The notes beneath the pieces are model-generated. The model had not been told where the DNA came from. It searched no databases and was given only the letters and a program-made list of their open reading frames with translations. A stretch of DNA of 64,000 bases from NCBI RefSeq assembly GCF_003991905.1, contig NZ_RSCL01000020.1, forward strand, positions 17,705 to 81,704, in the 5' to 3' direction. Positions 44,961-54,811 of this stretch are shown piece after piece. Numbering within the stretch: the stretch's first letter is position 1; each line of letters starts with the position of its first letter. The DNA is from Dulcicalothrix desertica PCC 7102. Lineage in GTDB: Bacteria > Cyanobacteriota > Cyanobacteriia > Cyanobacteriales > Nostocaceae. The translations under genes and the position numbers were made by a program.

Positions 44961-46333
44961 TTTCGTTCTAAAAAACGTGTAGCAAAATTTTGTGAACGGT
45001 TTGGAGAAAGAGCGCGTGCTTTAAGAATAGCAGCCATCAAAAAGGCGTATGAAATTACACCAACAACAACTAATAACAAAGCATTAATAGCTCCAGAAGC
45101 ATTCCATAAAGCATGAAGCGCGGCCGCAGTTAAGTAACCCACAATTAAAATTCGCACACCCCTACTTGGTTTAAGAACAGCCAAACCAATGAAATATCCT
45201 AGATAACCGCTATAAGCCATATGACCAGCGACTAATCCTAATATTCGGGGAATTAAAAGCTGTAACCCTACCAACTGCCCAGCATCGGCGCCCGATTGTT
45301 GTGCAACACTTAATGTAATTTGTGGCACATATTGACCTAGTGTTTCCAACAGAGTAAAACCGACCGCCGAAGCAGTGCCAAGTAGAATACCATCAAGAGG
45401 TTCAGAGACACCAAGTCGTTCACGCCAAGGAGAAGGAAGCGTTCTTGATATTAAAAATATACCCAAAACAGGCAACGCTTTGAGCAATTCTTCCATTAAC
45501 CCGGCGCCAAAAAACATCCGCACAAGTAATTCAGTTAAGGTAATTTCCTGATTTTCTCTGGGTAAATTACCTGGTAGAACAACACGGAATATATAAATAA
45601 ATAAATCTAAAATAGGACTTTTTAAAAGTATTGCCGTCCCCAAAGCAGAAGCGAGTAATATCCACCAAGGTTTGTGCTTGCCACACAAACGATAAATAAA
45701 ATAATATGCAGCAGAAGCAATATAAGTACCAACAATAACTTGATTAGCTTGCGGCGAACCAACCGTAGCAAACATTAACACTACAAATACAACAGTTAAG
45801 ATACCAGGGATTAAAAAAGCTTTGCTAGTTAAATCCTTTCCGGTTGAGATAATTGGGAACAACTGTGTAAAGCTTACAGAATCTATTTGTGTAGGCGCCT
45901 CATATTTGCTTGCGGGGGTAAGTGAAGTAGCGGCAGCGGAATTAATAGCAGTTTGTTGATGAGCATTATTTTCATATTCAAACTGAAATATAGGTCCATC
46001 CTGTGCCAAAGAAATGCGGTCTCCAGAATGTAACTCTTGACAACCCTCAAGACGCTGACCATTAAGGTAAGTACCATTAGCACTACTAAGGTCACAAATC
46101 ACCCAACTGCATCGACCATCAGGGGAAGGAGAAATGGAACGAACAACCGCATGGCGCCGTGATACCATCCGAAACTTAATGGCATCCAGAGCAATTTGAC
46201 AACCAGGGTCGCGTCCAATTACCACCTCTCGATTTTTGAGTAGGGCATAATTCGACTCAGACCCACTAGGTACTCCGTTACCAGACACTAGCCGCAGAAA
46301 AGCATTCGTCAACGGCGCGTTTTGAAACGTCAT
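44957..46333 (-). CDS. FHA domain fused to a PrsW-family intramembrane protease
   Basis: A 458-residue protein. The N-terminal FHA domain (about residues 35-120: REVVIGRDPGCQIAL, MVSRRHAVV, DLSSANGTYLNGQ) is followed by a linker and about eight hydrophobic segments. PrsW hallmarks are EELLK (about residue 280), F-T-L-L-E (about 330) and HALWN (about 407), the E-E-x-x-K / F-x-x-x-E / H-x-x-x-N/D pattern of glutamic-type membrane proteases. It probably cleaves a membrane protein in response to phosphorylation. It is convergent with the CHAT-FHA group, sharing the phosphopeptide-binding theme. Confidence 0.88.
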   Translation of the reverse strand: MTFQNAPLTNAFLRLVSGNGVPSGSESNYALLKNREVVIGRDPGCQIALDAIKFRMVSRRHAVVRSISPSPDGRCSWVICDLSSANGTYLNGQRLEGCQELHSGDRISLAQDGPIFQFEYENNAHQQTAINSAAATSLTPASKYEAPTQIDSVSFTQLFPIISTGKDLTSKAFLIPGILTVVFVVLMFATVGSPQANQVIVGTYIASAAYYFIYRLCGKHKPWWILLASALGTAILLKSPILDLFIYIFRVVLPGNLPRENQEITLTELLVRMFFGAGLMEELLKALPVLGIFLISRTLPSPWRERLGVSEPLDGILLGTASAVGFTLLETLGQYVPQITLSVAQQSGADAGQLVGLQLLIPRILGLVAGHMAYSGYLGYFIGLAVLKPSRGVRILIVGYLTAAALHALWNASGAINALLLVVVGVISYAFLMAAILKARALSPNRSQNFATRFLERK

Positions 46334-46529
46334 TCATTTACAAGGTGGTTATTAACGATTTTACTCATTGATAAATACAATATAGCTTCACTCTATATAA
46401 GCAGAATTAAAAATTAAAAATTAAAAATAAAAACACCTTTAAGTAAACCATACTGAGTATTACCAAAACGTGCCTACACAAAAATTTACCAAAGTAAATA
46501 TATTAATTCTGTATTTTTCAAATCTTTTT

Positions 46530-46560
46530 CTTGTGGAGCAGGCATCCTTGCCTGCCCCCC
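46530..46560. repeat. CTTGTGG..GGCATCCTTGCC dispersed repeat
   Basis: One arm of the repeat family described at 644-711, between the FHA-PrsW gene and the DJ-1 pseudogene. Just upstream (46407-46428) is a run of aattaaa heptamers. Confidence 0.75.
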
Positions 46561-46572
46561 TCCCCTACACAT

Positions 46573-47100
46573 CTAAACTTCAGCCAGTTCTAAATCTTGC
46601 TCAACATGCTCAACCCTAGTACCAAGCAACTTAAGAAACTCAGCCAACCAACGCGGATGAGCAGGCATTCGCCGGCGCCGTCACCAAGTTACCATCAACA
46701 ATAGCCTCATCAACAGCAATTTCTACGTATTTTCCACCGCCCCATTCACATCTGGACTACAAGCAGCATACGCAGTACAAGTTTTGCCTTTTAGTACATC
46801 TGCTGCCGCAAGTCACTTTAAAACGTGGCAAATAGCAGCAATAGGTTTATTAGCGTAGGCAAAGTTACGGGTAACTTCTATCACTTGAAAATTATGACCA
46901 GGTTTCTCGCTGTACGTTTGGTCTCCGTCAAAATCATGCACAGCAGTACATATTTTCTCACCAGCCTTTTTATTCGGGCAAACAGCGTGTACACTGTGCC
47001 CAACCATCTGTAAAGCTTGGAAAGGAACCATCACCTCCTAATCTTCAACAAAATCGCCCACAAGCATTAAAATATTTTTGCTAGCCAAAATTAATAACAT
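46573..47100 (-). pseudogene. DJ-1/PfpI family protein, decayed
   Basis: On the minus strand from 47100 the remains read MLLILASKNILMLVGDFVED, an in-frame TAG where a Tyr is expected, then [37 protein letters not shown] and KPIAAICH. After the catalytic ICH the sequence shifts frame and continues as LAAADVLKGKTCTAYAACSPDV, then in further frames as GKYVEIAVDEAIVDGNLVTA and AHPRWLAEFLKLLGTRVEH. The residues around the nucleophile elbow (usually ICHGAQ) are damaged. There are at least one nonsense codon and three frame changes, so the gene is dead. Intact members are deglycase/chaperone-like proteins. Confidence 0.85.
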
Positions 47101-47177
47101 CTCCTAATTTTGATAAAGATATTGCCAATGATTTTTGAGCGATTATCACTACTTTTGAAAGTATAATATCTACTCAA

Positions 47178-47205
47178 GTAAGGTGGGCTTCGTCCCACCA
47201 CATCC
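47178..47205. repeat. GTAAGGTGGGC..GCCCACC palindrome
   Basis: A short hairpin (ggtgggcttcgtcccacc) between the DJ-1 pseudogene and the DUF4276 gene, with a relative at 62354-62377 between narB and nrtP. It may act as a 3' hairpin for the ATPase/DUF4276 operon. Confidence 0.55.
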
Positions 47206-47255
47206 AGGTTTTGCTAGACATTACTCACCCAGAGTGTATTTTCAAAATCAATCGC

Positions 47256-47903
47256 CTATGAGCTTAGGTTTTCAAGGCGCCGTAACCATTGGTTAAAATG
47301 TTGGCACTGTTGACGTATAGTATCCAGACCAATATCGATGGCAATTAAGGAGCCATGCAAGGGTTTTTCATATCCATCACAACATCTAAGAATTCGTTTC
47401 GATGGTGCTGTTGCAGGGTCATCATTAATATGTTCAGGTGAAGGAAATGCGTTACGTTCTGCTTCCAGGGTATTGACAACACTTGCGTCAAACCATTCAG
47501 AAAACGCTTGTGCCTTGCTGTACAAAAGCCCTTCAAACTCGTGAACTAGTAAATTCGGGATAAAATTTTTGTGCCCAATGTCTTTACTCAATTCCTGCTC
47601 AAGATATTCAGCTTTTTGAAACGGGTCGCTTGTTTGCGGCAAGGAACTCTTACCAGGAAAGTCATTGGGTAGTGTATATAAATCAAACATTGTTGTGACA
47701 AAGGCTGATCTGTCTTCAAGGCATTTCTTATTTAATTGTGGCTTGATTTTGGCGTAACTTACGACACCACCTTTACTAACAGAACTAGTTTTTACAAGAA
47801 TTGGATTGAGGAATATATTTTTTTCCTGAAAATAACCGTATAGTAACTCTCTGACAAAAGTTTCTTCGGTTTGTCCTTCGACAAAAACATTGATTCGTAT
47901 CAT
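47256..47903 (-). CDS. DUF4276 (TOPRIM-like) protein
   Basis: A 215-residue soluble protein. The N-terminus MIRINVFVEGQTEETFVREL carries the acidic residues (E-G-x-T-E-E) expected for the first TOPRIM motif. A later block (VTTMFDLYTLP) corresponds to the second metal-binding acidic patch, and LVHEFEGLLYS to a third. In OLD- and PARIS-like systems, TOPRIM partners of SMC-type ATPases cut nucleic acid. The ATG (47901-47903) overlaps the ATPase stop as ATGA, showing coupling. It probably functions as the nuclease or effector of the pair. Confidence 0.8.
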   Translation of the reverse strand: MIRINVFVEGQTEETFVRELLYGYFQEKNIFLNPILVKTSSVSKGGVVSYAKIKPQLNKKCLEDRSAFVTTMFDLYTLPNDFPGKSSLPQTSDPFQKAEYLEQELSKDIGHKNFIPNLLVHEFEGLLYSKAQAFSEWFDASVVNTLEAERNAFPSPEHINDDPATAPSKRILRCCDGYEKPLHGSLIAIDIGLDTIRQQCQHFNQWLRRLENLSS

Positions 47904-48988
47904 CGTGAAGGTCTTCCCCCTACGATGTTCTTCTTCCAAAGTTCCCCTAAACTGTAATCTTCAAGCCAACTTTCTAAATCACGCTGTTTGAGTCTGTGGA
48001 GTGATGATTTCCCTTCGTTACGGTCTACAACAATCACATCATTTGCATCAAACTCGTTGAGCAATTCAACTGACTGCGTTGAAACAATTACTTGTTTAGA
48101 TGAAGCACGCATTAACGAAGCTAGGACGGTAATTGCATACGGATGAAGACCTAATTCAGGTTCATCAACTAAAATTGTCTCTGGCAGAAGGGTATCAGGT
48201 TGAAGAAAAACGGTTGCTAGACAGATGAAACGAAGTGTTCCATCCGAAAGAAGATGGGCTTTAAACGGAATATCCTGGCCTCGTTCAAACCATTCCAGTT
48301 CAATAACATCTTTATTTTGTGGAGAAGGACGTAAATTAAAGTCGCCAAAGAAAGGAGCAACAAGCCGAATTGTTTTAACAATTTTTTGATACGATGCTGG
48401 ATGGCTATCACGCAAAAAGTATAAGAACGATGCAAGGTTACGTGCATCTGGACGTAAATAAGCGTTGTCATTAATACCATGTGGCTGTTTTACATAAGCA
48501 CTATCGCTTGTGTCATGAAAATGATAAACTCGCCACTGTTTAATAACAGGCAATACATAACTTTCAAATACTGTTCCAATTGTTCTTACAGCTTGAGATT
48601 CAAAATGACCCCTACCCATGTTTAACTCACTATGCGTGGGAAGCCAAAAAGATTCTCTGTAGAACATCAAGCGATTATCCTGAGTGGGTTCAAGCTCGGC
48701 TAAATACCTGTTATTACCAAGATATAACTGAAATTCTAGTTTCTCTGTGACTTTGCGTCCAAAGTGTAATAGTGCATCAGGACCACCCTGTCGGCTGACA
48801 AAAACTTGTAAGTTCTGTTCCAGCAACTGCTGAACCATACGGAAAAAGCTAATAAAGTTAGATTTTCCGGCGCCATTACACCCAATTAAAACATTAAGTT
48901 TATACAGTTCAATATCACAACTAACGATAGACTTAAAGCCTTTTAAGACTATTCTTGACAGATTTTTATCATTATTTATCTCCGTCAT
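47900..48988 (-). CDS. AAA/SMC-like ATPase (RecF/OLD type)
   Basis: A 362-residue ABC-type ATPase of the AAA_21/AAA_15 group. Walker A is GCNGAGKSN (about residues 35-43), the signature LLSDGTLRFICLATVF (about 230-245) and Walker B ILVDEPELGLHP (about 265-276); the H/Q switch is near IVSTQS. The insert between Walker A and the signature is family-typical. Its stop overlaps the start of the DUF4276 gene by 4 bp, a two-gene arrangement reminiscent of OLD and PARIS-type abortive-infection systems. Its exact system is not established. Confidence 0.88.
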   Translation of the reverse strand: MTEINNDKNLSRIVLKGFKSIVSCDIELYKLNVLIGCNGAGKSNFISFFRMVQQLLEQNLQVFVSRQGGPDALLHFGRKVTEKLEFQLYLGNNRYLAELEPTQDNRLMFYRESFWLPTHSELNMGRGHFESQAVRTIGTVFESYVLPVIKQWRVYHFHDTSDSAYVKQPHGINDNAYLRPDARNLASFLYFLRDSHPASYQKIVKTIRLVAPFFGDFNLRPSPQNKDVIELEWFERGQDIPFKAHLLSDGTLRFICLATVFLQPDTLLPETILVDEPELGLHPYAITVLASLMRASSKQVIVSTQSVELLNEFDANDVIVVDRNEGKSSLHRLKQRDLESWLEDYSLGELWKKNIVGGRPSR

Positions 48989-49130
48989 ATCACCCCCGAA
49001 AAATTTATACCATGCGTTCTTATCGCGTAAAATATAGCTTTGGTGCTTTTCTGCTCTCGTCGCAGGCGTATTTATTGCGCTAATCTAATTTTAGTTTTAA
49101 AGCGTATTCTGGTTTATATTTCGCTAGCGT

Positions 49131-49613
49131 CGATTTGCGTTAAAACACTTTTTTGTTGATTTTACGAGGGTTTGAGGATTTGAGGGTGGCTGTTCTCGAT
49201 TTGCGTTAAAACACTTTTTTAAAGGTTTTGCAGGGGTTTTAGGAGTTGAGAGGGTCTGATCGAGATTTGCATTAAAACACTTTTTTATTGGTTTTGCAAG
49301 GGTTTGAGGATTTGAGGGTGGCTGTTCTCGATTTGCGTTAAAACACTTTTTTATCGGTTTTGCAGCGGTTTCAGGAGTTGAGAGGGTCTAATCTCGGTTT
49401 GCGTTAAAGCACTTTTCTATGGGTTTTGCAACGGTTTCAGGAGTTGAGAGGGTCTAATCTCGGTTTGCGTTAAAGCACTTTTCTATGGGTTTTGCAACGG
49501 TTTTAGGAGTTGAGAGGGTTTAATCTCGATTTGCGTTAAAGCACTTTTCTATGGGTTTTGCAACGGTTTTAGGAGTTGAGAGGGTTTAATCTCGATTTGC
49601 GTTAAAACACTTT
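49131..49613. repeat. 66-bp tandem repeat array (seven full units and a partial eighth)
   Basis: Units begin CGATTTGCGTTAAAACAC (or a close variant) at 49131, 49197, 49263, 49329, 49395, 49461, 49527 and 49593, an exact 66-bp period. Two interior types exist: type A (..gtttgaggatttgagggtggctgttct) in units 1 and 3, and type B (..gttttaggagttgagagggtct..) in the rest. The last, partial unit ends at the AlbA_2 gene stop codon (49613). No GGCGCC site occurs in the array. It is unlike a CRISPR, because the units are continuous. Confidence 0.95.
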
Positions 49614-51028
49614 TATGCCCAAAAAGGAAGATAGCGAGCATAGCGGGTAGATGTTGATTCAGATTCATCTGTCTTGATTAAGCCAGCTTCTTTGGCAGTT
49701 CCAATAATTAGAGAAACAGTTGCTGCCTGTGACTCGCCCAGACGAAACCGCTCCCGTAGGGTTTGGTTAGACATTCGTTTATTGTTGACGTATAACAGGC
49801 AGCAATGCTGGTAACAAGCCCTAGTTCGGTCTGCTTTGCTCATGTCTGTAAAATCTTGATGGGCAAAAAGTACTGCTGTGGTGCGTGTGTCACCTACTCG
49901 AAAATCTGGCGCGGGTAACTGAAAATCTTCTGCTGCGCTTACAACTTTGTCAATGCCACTACCTTTTTCTTCACATATACCGAAACGTCTCATTAAATTA
50001 GCGAGTTGTTCATTACGAGAGCGATTTTCATCAATAAATCGTTCAACCTTAATTGGAGGAATGCCAGGATTAGATATTTCAATGCGGTCGCGATACATCT
50101 CGATCATGACTGAAGTACCTGTTGCAAGAAAATCCTGATGTACCAAAGCATTCGCAATAAGTTCTCGTAAAGCCTGTGCCGGAAACATCTTTACTTCTTC
50201 CCTCAAAACTTCCTCTATAAAGCGATTTTGTGGTGCTGCTGAGTGAACAAAATCTACTAATCTGTCAAAGCCAACAGCATATCCTCGGTTGCCTGTCTTT
50301 TCATCACGAGTTCGTAGCTTATTATCACCCTCGTATATAATTACACGGGGCGCTTTACGAGCCAATGTAGGGGAAAAAGCATCCAGTTTTTTTGCCAAAA
50401 GGATGGCAGCCAGGTTTGTGATTGTCCAATACTGTGCTGTTTGTTTGATTAAATGTTGGCTCTGCAATCTTTCAAGCACAGCATCACGGTTAGTTGGATA
50501 GGGAATTTTTAGTAGTTCAAAGTAGGTTTGGGTATCGAGGAGAGCGATTACATCTTCAGCACTGGCATCACGGGCGGATCGAGAAAACCAATCTTGTTGG
50601 TCTTCTGCAAAAATACTCTTGAGTACATCTGGTGTCATTGGCACCAAATCTTCTCCCGCTCTCATTAGGTAGGCGCCATCAAAGGATAATGGTTGCCCAA
50701 CAGGACGAGTTGGCACTTCAAAAACCAGCACTCGTCCATCAGGATGCTGCAATTCTGTAACGTCTACTCGAAATCTGAGTTTATCGACAATGCGAGCTTT
50801 AATGTCGTTGAGAGAAGTTACAGATGGAAAAGCTTGTGAACCTACGACCCGACGCGGGGGCTTATCGGTTACGCCCAAAACCAGATATCCACCACCTTCG
50901 TTGGCTAGAGCCACGCAGTAACGCAACAATTTAGTTGTATCGTACTGTTGCTTGGCTTCTTTGAATTCTAGGAATTCTGTTTCTGCGGGTGCATTCAGCC
51001 ATTTTTCCAGGTTTTCAAGGGTAATCAT
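49613..51028 (-). CDS. AlbA_2/Schlafen-type domain ATPase with winged helix
   Basis: A 471-residue protein. The N-terminal AlbA_2 (Schlafen-like) domain has ETEFLEFKEA and GGGYLVLGVTD, the region implicated in nucleic-acid binding or cleavage. The GHKL ATPase-like part is ALRELIANALVHQDF, IEISNPG and EKGSGIDKV (about residues 285-380). The C-terminal residues resemble a winged helix. Such proteins are annotated as ATP-binding or putative transcriptional regulators and often lie beside defence systems. It is divergent from brxA with a 119-bp shared promoter region, and may regulate the BREX operon. Confidence 0.88.
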   Translation of the reverse strand: MITLENLEKWLNAPAETEFLEFKEAKQQYDTTKLLRYCVALANEGGGYLVLGVTDKPPRRVVGSQAFPSVTSLNDIKARIVDKLRFRVDVTELQHPDGRVLVFEVPTRPVGQPLSFDGAYLMRAGEDLVPMTPDVLKSIFAEDQQDWFSRSARDASAEDVIALLDTQTYFELLKIPYPTNRDAVLERLQSQHLIKQTAQYWTITNLAAILLAKKLDAFSPTLARKAPRVIIYEGDNKLRTRDEKTGNRGYAVGFDRLVDFVHSAAPQNRFIEEVLREEVKMFPAQALRELIANALVHQDFLATGTSVMIEMYRDRIEISNPGIPPIKVERFIDENRSRNEQLANLMRRFGICEEKGSGIDKVVSAAEDFQLPAPDFRVGDTRTTAVLFAHQDFTDMSKADRTRACYQHCCLLYVNNKRMSNQTLRERFRLGESQAATVSLIIGTAKEAGLIKTDESESTSTRYARYLPFWA

Positions 51029-51147
51029 GCAGCATCTATCTCTTGAGCAGTTAAAAACCTTACCTTATGTACTTAATAAGCTTCTAAGTTATGTTTAATT
51101 AATTTATTTATGAGATATATATTATAGCAGCAGGAATATCGGGACTA
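51029..51147. promoter_or_regulatory. Divergent promoter region between the AlbA_2 gene and brxA
   Basis: 119 bp carry both promoters. An AT-rich stretch (tatttatgagatatatattatagcag) at about 51108-51130 gives a possible -10 for brxA. No clear operator is visible. Confidence 0.4.
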
Positions 51148-51924
51148 ATGCCACAATCTTATGTTTATACAAGCAAAATTATTAAAGCAGGAGCGCTCAT
51201 AGCAGACACAAAAACTCTTTTGGCAAACTGGGATTTATCGCGCACTGTGGATGAGAATTTAGATAAGTTCCTTTCTGAAAATATTTTCGGCAAAGCATCT
51301 CGCTCAAGGGTAGAGGATATTTTAGCTATTTTTCGTCAACGATACTTGATGGAGGCGCCTGTAACAAAAGCATTGGTAACTTTGGTAAATCACAGATTAA
51401 GAGCAGAAGTACTTAACTGTATTCTATACTTCCATGCTACTCAGTCTGACCGCTTGCTTCATGACGTTGTTACAGATTTACTAGCTGATTTATACCATTT
51501 GGGAAGGCAAGATATCAGTGTAAATGATGTCAAAAATTGGATTAGTAAACAAATTGCTGAAGGTAAAACAAGCGGTGCATGGTCAGACTCGACGATAACA
51601 CGCTGTGCTAGAGAGATTTTAAGCACACTAAGAGATTTCGGTATACTGAAAGGAGCAGTTAAAAAGCATCTGGCGCCTGTCTACTTACCCGTAGAGGCAT
51701 TTGCTTATATTGCTTTGTATTTAAAACAACATCAACCATCGGGAGAAAAACTAATTAATGCAAGTGAGTGGCAACTGTTCTTTTTGTCAACTAAAGCTGT
51801 CGAACGCTTCTTTATGGAAGCACATCAGCACGGACTGCTGGAATATCGTGCAGCAGGGTCAATTATCCGGATTGATTTTCCCACTGAATCTATAGCTGAG
51901 TACGCCCATGTTATCGCTTCTTGA
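51148..51924 (+). CDS. brxA: BREX protein BrxA (DUF1819)
   Basis: A 258-residue protein of the DUF1819 family. Words such as TSKIIKAGALIADTKTLL, EDILAIFRQRYL and ITRCAREILSTLRDFGILKGAVKK match BrxA, a DNA-binding accessory protein of BREX phage resistance. It overlaps brxB by 17 bp. It appears intact, unlike the larger BREX genes further down. Confidence 0.85.
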   Translation: MPQSYVYTSKIIKAGALIADTKTLLANWDLSRTVDENLDKFLSENIFGKASRSRVEDILAIFRQRYLMEAPVTKALVTLVNHRLRAEVLNCILYFHATQSDRLLHDVVTDLLADLYHLGRQDISVNDVKNWISKQIAEGKTSGAWSDSTITRCAREILSTLRDFGILKGAVKKHLAPVYLPVEAFAYIALYLKQHQPSGEKLINASEWQLFFLSTKAVERFFMEAHQHGLLEYRAAGSIIRIDFPTESIAEYAHVIAS

Positions 51925-52489
51925 CCGTATATCACTTTTAGAAAATGACTTAAAAGCAGTCCCCCAAAGGATTAGCGTTCACCATGACTTGCCATTTGCA
52001 ATTTTGCGGTATGACCCAAAGGAGGAATGGGAGGTGCGACAACAGGCAAAACTGTTAGCAACTCGGATGGGTGAATGCGGTAAGGAAGTACGGATAATTT
52101 CGTTGGCTGAAATGTTATGGGAAGCAATTCAAAACTCTGAAGGGTTGGAAGCAATTGTAGACCTAGAGAGGGAACGCGGTTTTAATGACGCGCAAGAACA
52201 AGTAAATATATATCTATCTGATTATGATTGGTGTCCTTTAACAAATTTGTTAACTGCTTCCTTACAGTCCCTTGACCCACAAAAGCATATTGTATTTTTG
52301 ACGCGCGCTGCGGCAATGGCGCCAGCAATTTACCAAATGTCCAAGCTTTTGGATGAAATGCAAGGTCGAACGCGAGTAACAACTATTTTGTTTTATCCGG
52401 GAACACTAGAAGGAACAACAGGTTTGCGGATGATGGGATTAAAAGACCGCGAAGCTATGGGGAACTATAGAGTAAAAATATACGGATAA
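51908..52489 (+). CDS. brxB: BREX protein BrxB (DUF1788)
   Basis: A 193-residue protein of the DUF1788 family, with LPFAILRYDPKEEWEVRQQAKLLATRM, VFLTRAAAMAPAIYQMSKLLDEM and TTILFYPGTLEGTTGLRMMGL. Its function in BREX is unknown, but it is essential in the studied systems. It overlaps brxA and is followed by brxC after 12 bp. It is intact. Confidence 0.87.
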   Translation: MLSLLDRISLLENDLKAVPQRISVHHDLPFAILRYDPKEEWEVRQQAKLLATRMGECGKEVRIISLAEMLWEAIQNSEGLEAIVDLERERGFNDAQEQVNIYLSDYDWCPLTNLLTASLQSLDPQKHIVFLTRAAAMAPAIYQMSKLLDEMQGRTRVTTILFYPGTLEGTTGLRMMGLKDREAMGNYRVKIYG

Positions 52490-52501
52490 GGATGGGAAGG
52501 G

Positions 52502-54809
52502 ATGAATACGATTGGCGAACTTTTGGCAAGGGATTTGGGACAACCTATCGAGGAAATTATCAAGGTTAACCAAATTGATGAGGAATCAGTTTATACCGAA
52601 ATAACTGAGTATATCGCCACGGAACGCATTCTGGAACAGTACCGCAGTTTACTTAAAGCTATTGCTGATGAAGCATCTGAGCCAAGTGAAGCTATTGGCG
52701 TTTGGATTTCTGGTTTTTTTGGTTCTGGTAAATCTTCTTTTGCGAAAAATTTAGGCTATGTCCTTTCTAATCGTCATGTTAAAGGTGTTGCAGCTAGCGA
52801 ATTGTTTAAAAACCAAATTAAAGACCGTCGCTTGGGTGAATTTTTAGATTTGATTAACACCAAGATTCCTACCGAAGTGATTATGTTTGATGTTTCGGTA
52901 GACCGAGCGGTTAAGCGTACAAACGAACGGATTGCGGAAGTTATGTACACTGTCTTGCTGCGAGAGTTAGATTATGCAGAGGACTATGATATTGCTGAGT
53001 TAGAAATTGAAATCGAACGGGAAGGTAAATTAGATGAGTTTATTGCCCGTTGCTACTCTACTTATAGTATTGAATGGCGAGTTGTCCGTAAAGGCGCCCA
53101 GAAAATTGCTAGAGCTAGTGCAATTCTCCATGCTTTAGACTCTGTAACTTATCCTAGCGCTGATAGTTGGGCGCTATCGCTGCGAAATAAAAGCGCTGAT
53201 ATTACAGTGGGTAGGTTTGTAGAGCGAACTTTTGATTTGTGTGCGCGACGTAGACCGGGGAAAGCTTTAACTTTTGTCATTGATGAAGTGGGACAGTATG
53301 TTGCCCGCAGTGCCGATAAAATTGAAGATTTACGAGCAGTGGTAGAGCAGTTCGGCAAAGTTGGTAAGAATTTATTAAAAGCAAAGAAAGTATTAGCACC
53401 AATATGGGTAGTTGTTACCTCACAAGAAAAACTGGATGAGGTTGTTGCTGCTATTGACGATAAACGGGTAGAGTTAGCCAAGCTGCAAGACCGCTTTAAA
53501 AATCGGATTGATATGGCGCCTGCTGATATTCGAGAGGTGGCTACCCGACGGGTTTTAAGTAAGAAAGATGCAGCAGTGCCAATTTTGCAACAGTTATTCA
53601 AGGAGTCGCAAGGACAGTTAAACGCTGCTTGCAGATTGGAAAGAACAACACGTAAAAGTGAAGTTACGGAAGCAGATTTTGTACAATTTTATCCCTACCT
53701 ACCGCATTTTATCGAGCTTTCGATTGAGATTATGTCGGGTATTCGGTTACAGCCAGGGGCGCCGAAGCACTTTGGTGGCAGCAACCGGACTATTATTAAA
53801 CAAGCGTATGAAATGTTGGTATCGGAAAGAACTGCTTTTGCAAAACAACCTGTTGGGACTTTAGTTACATTAGATAAGATTTTTGAGTTGGTCGAAGGTA
53901 ATTTATCTACTGAGAAAAGAAACGATATCGACGAAATAACTCAACGTTTTAAAGATAACCAAGAAGACAATGGCATGGCGCCAAGAGTCGCGAAAGTAAT
54001 TTGCTTACTGGAGTTCGTCCGAGATTTACCCCGCACACTAACGAATATAGCAGCTTGTTTAGTCGATAAAGTTGGTCAACCAGCACCCGTTGCAGCAGTA
54101 GAAAAATCATTAAAACTCCTCTACGATGCCAAGTTTATCCGTAATACAGAAGAAGGTTATAAGTTACAAACGGCACAAGAGAAAAATTGGGAAACTGAAC
54201 GACGCTCCAACTCTCCTAGACCGAGAGACAGAACCAAGATAATTAGGGAGTCTCTCAGGGATATATTTAGCGATGGACGGTTAAAAACTTATCGTTACCA
54301 GAATTTACGCAATTTCTCTGTAGCAATTAAAGCTGATGGAAATACAATTAATGATGGACAAATACCGCTTAGTATTTGCACTGCGGCTTCGGAACAAGAA
54401 TTTACAGCAAAGGTGACAGATATTCGTAATGAAAGTCGCCAAGAAAGCCATAATAATGATATTTACTGGGTATTTTCTGTAAATGAGTACATTGATAACT
54501 TAGTAGCTGAATTGTATAAATCGCGTCAGATGGTTGCTAAGTATGACCAAATGCGAGTGCATAACAAAGCTACAAATGAAGAGTTAGCGTGTTTACAAAC
54601 AGAGAAATCTGAAGTATTAGGTTTTAGTGAGAATTCAGGAATTAACAGCACTGACAGCGGAAAAAGAGGTAATAATTGAACGAGTACGGTTAGGAGATTT
54701 CTCCTCAGAACCCATCGACTCAGAAGAAGCAGTAGAACAAGTAGTAGAAAGCTTAAAAGAACACTTGCTAAACTTAGTAAGTAAAGGAGTAAAAATTATT
54801 TTAGAGTAG
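52502..54809 (+). pseudogene. brxC: BREX ATPase BrxC, internally deleted and frameshifted
   Basis: The frame from 52502 encodes 725 residues with the BrxC N-terminus: Walker A GFFGSGKSSFAKNLGYVL (about 75-90), Walker B FVIDEVGQYV and a region ending YKSRQMVAKYDQMRVHNKATNEELACLQTEKSEV. Full BrxC proteins are about 1,100-1,200 residues. The frame stops at 54677-54679. In another frame, 54627-54809 encodes what looks like the true C-terminus (EVIIERVRLGDFSS, EEAVEQVVESLKEHLLNLV, KIILE). A deletion of roughly 400 residues' coding, joined out of frame, explains this. The protein probably does not work. Inference rests on recalled BrxC sequence. Confidence 0.75.
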
Positions 54810-54811
54810 CT

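Noticed and set aside
49131..49613. The 66-bp array as a CRISPR
   Set aside because: The units are contiguous and nearly identical over their full length, with no unique spacers; no cas genes are nearby.
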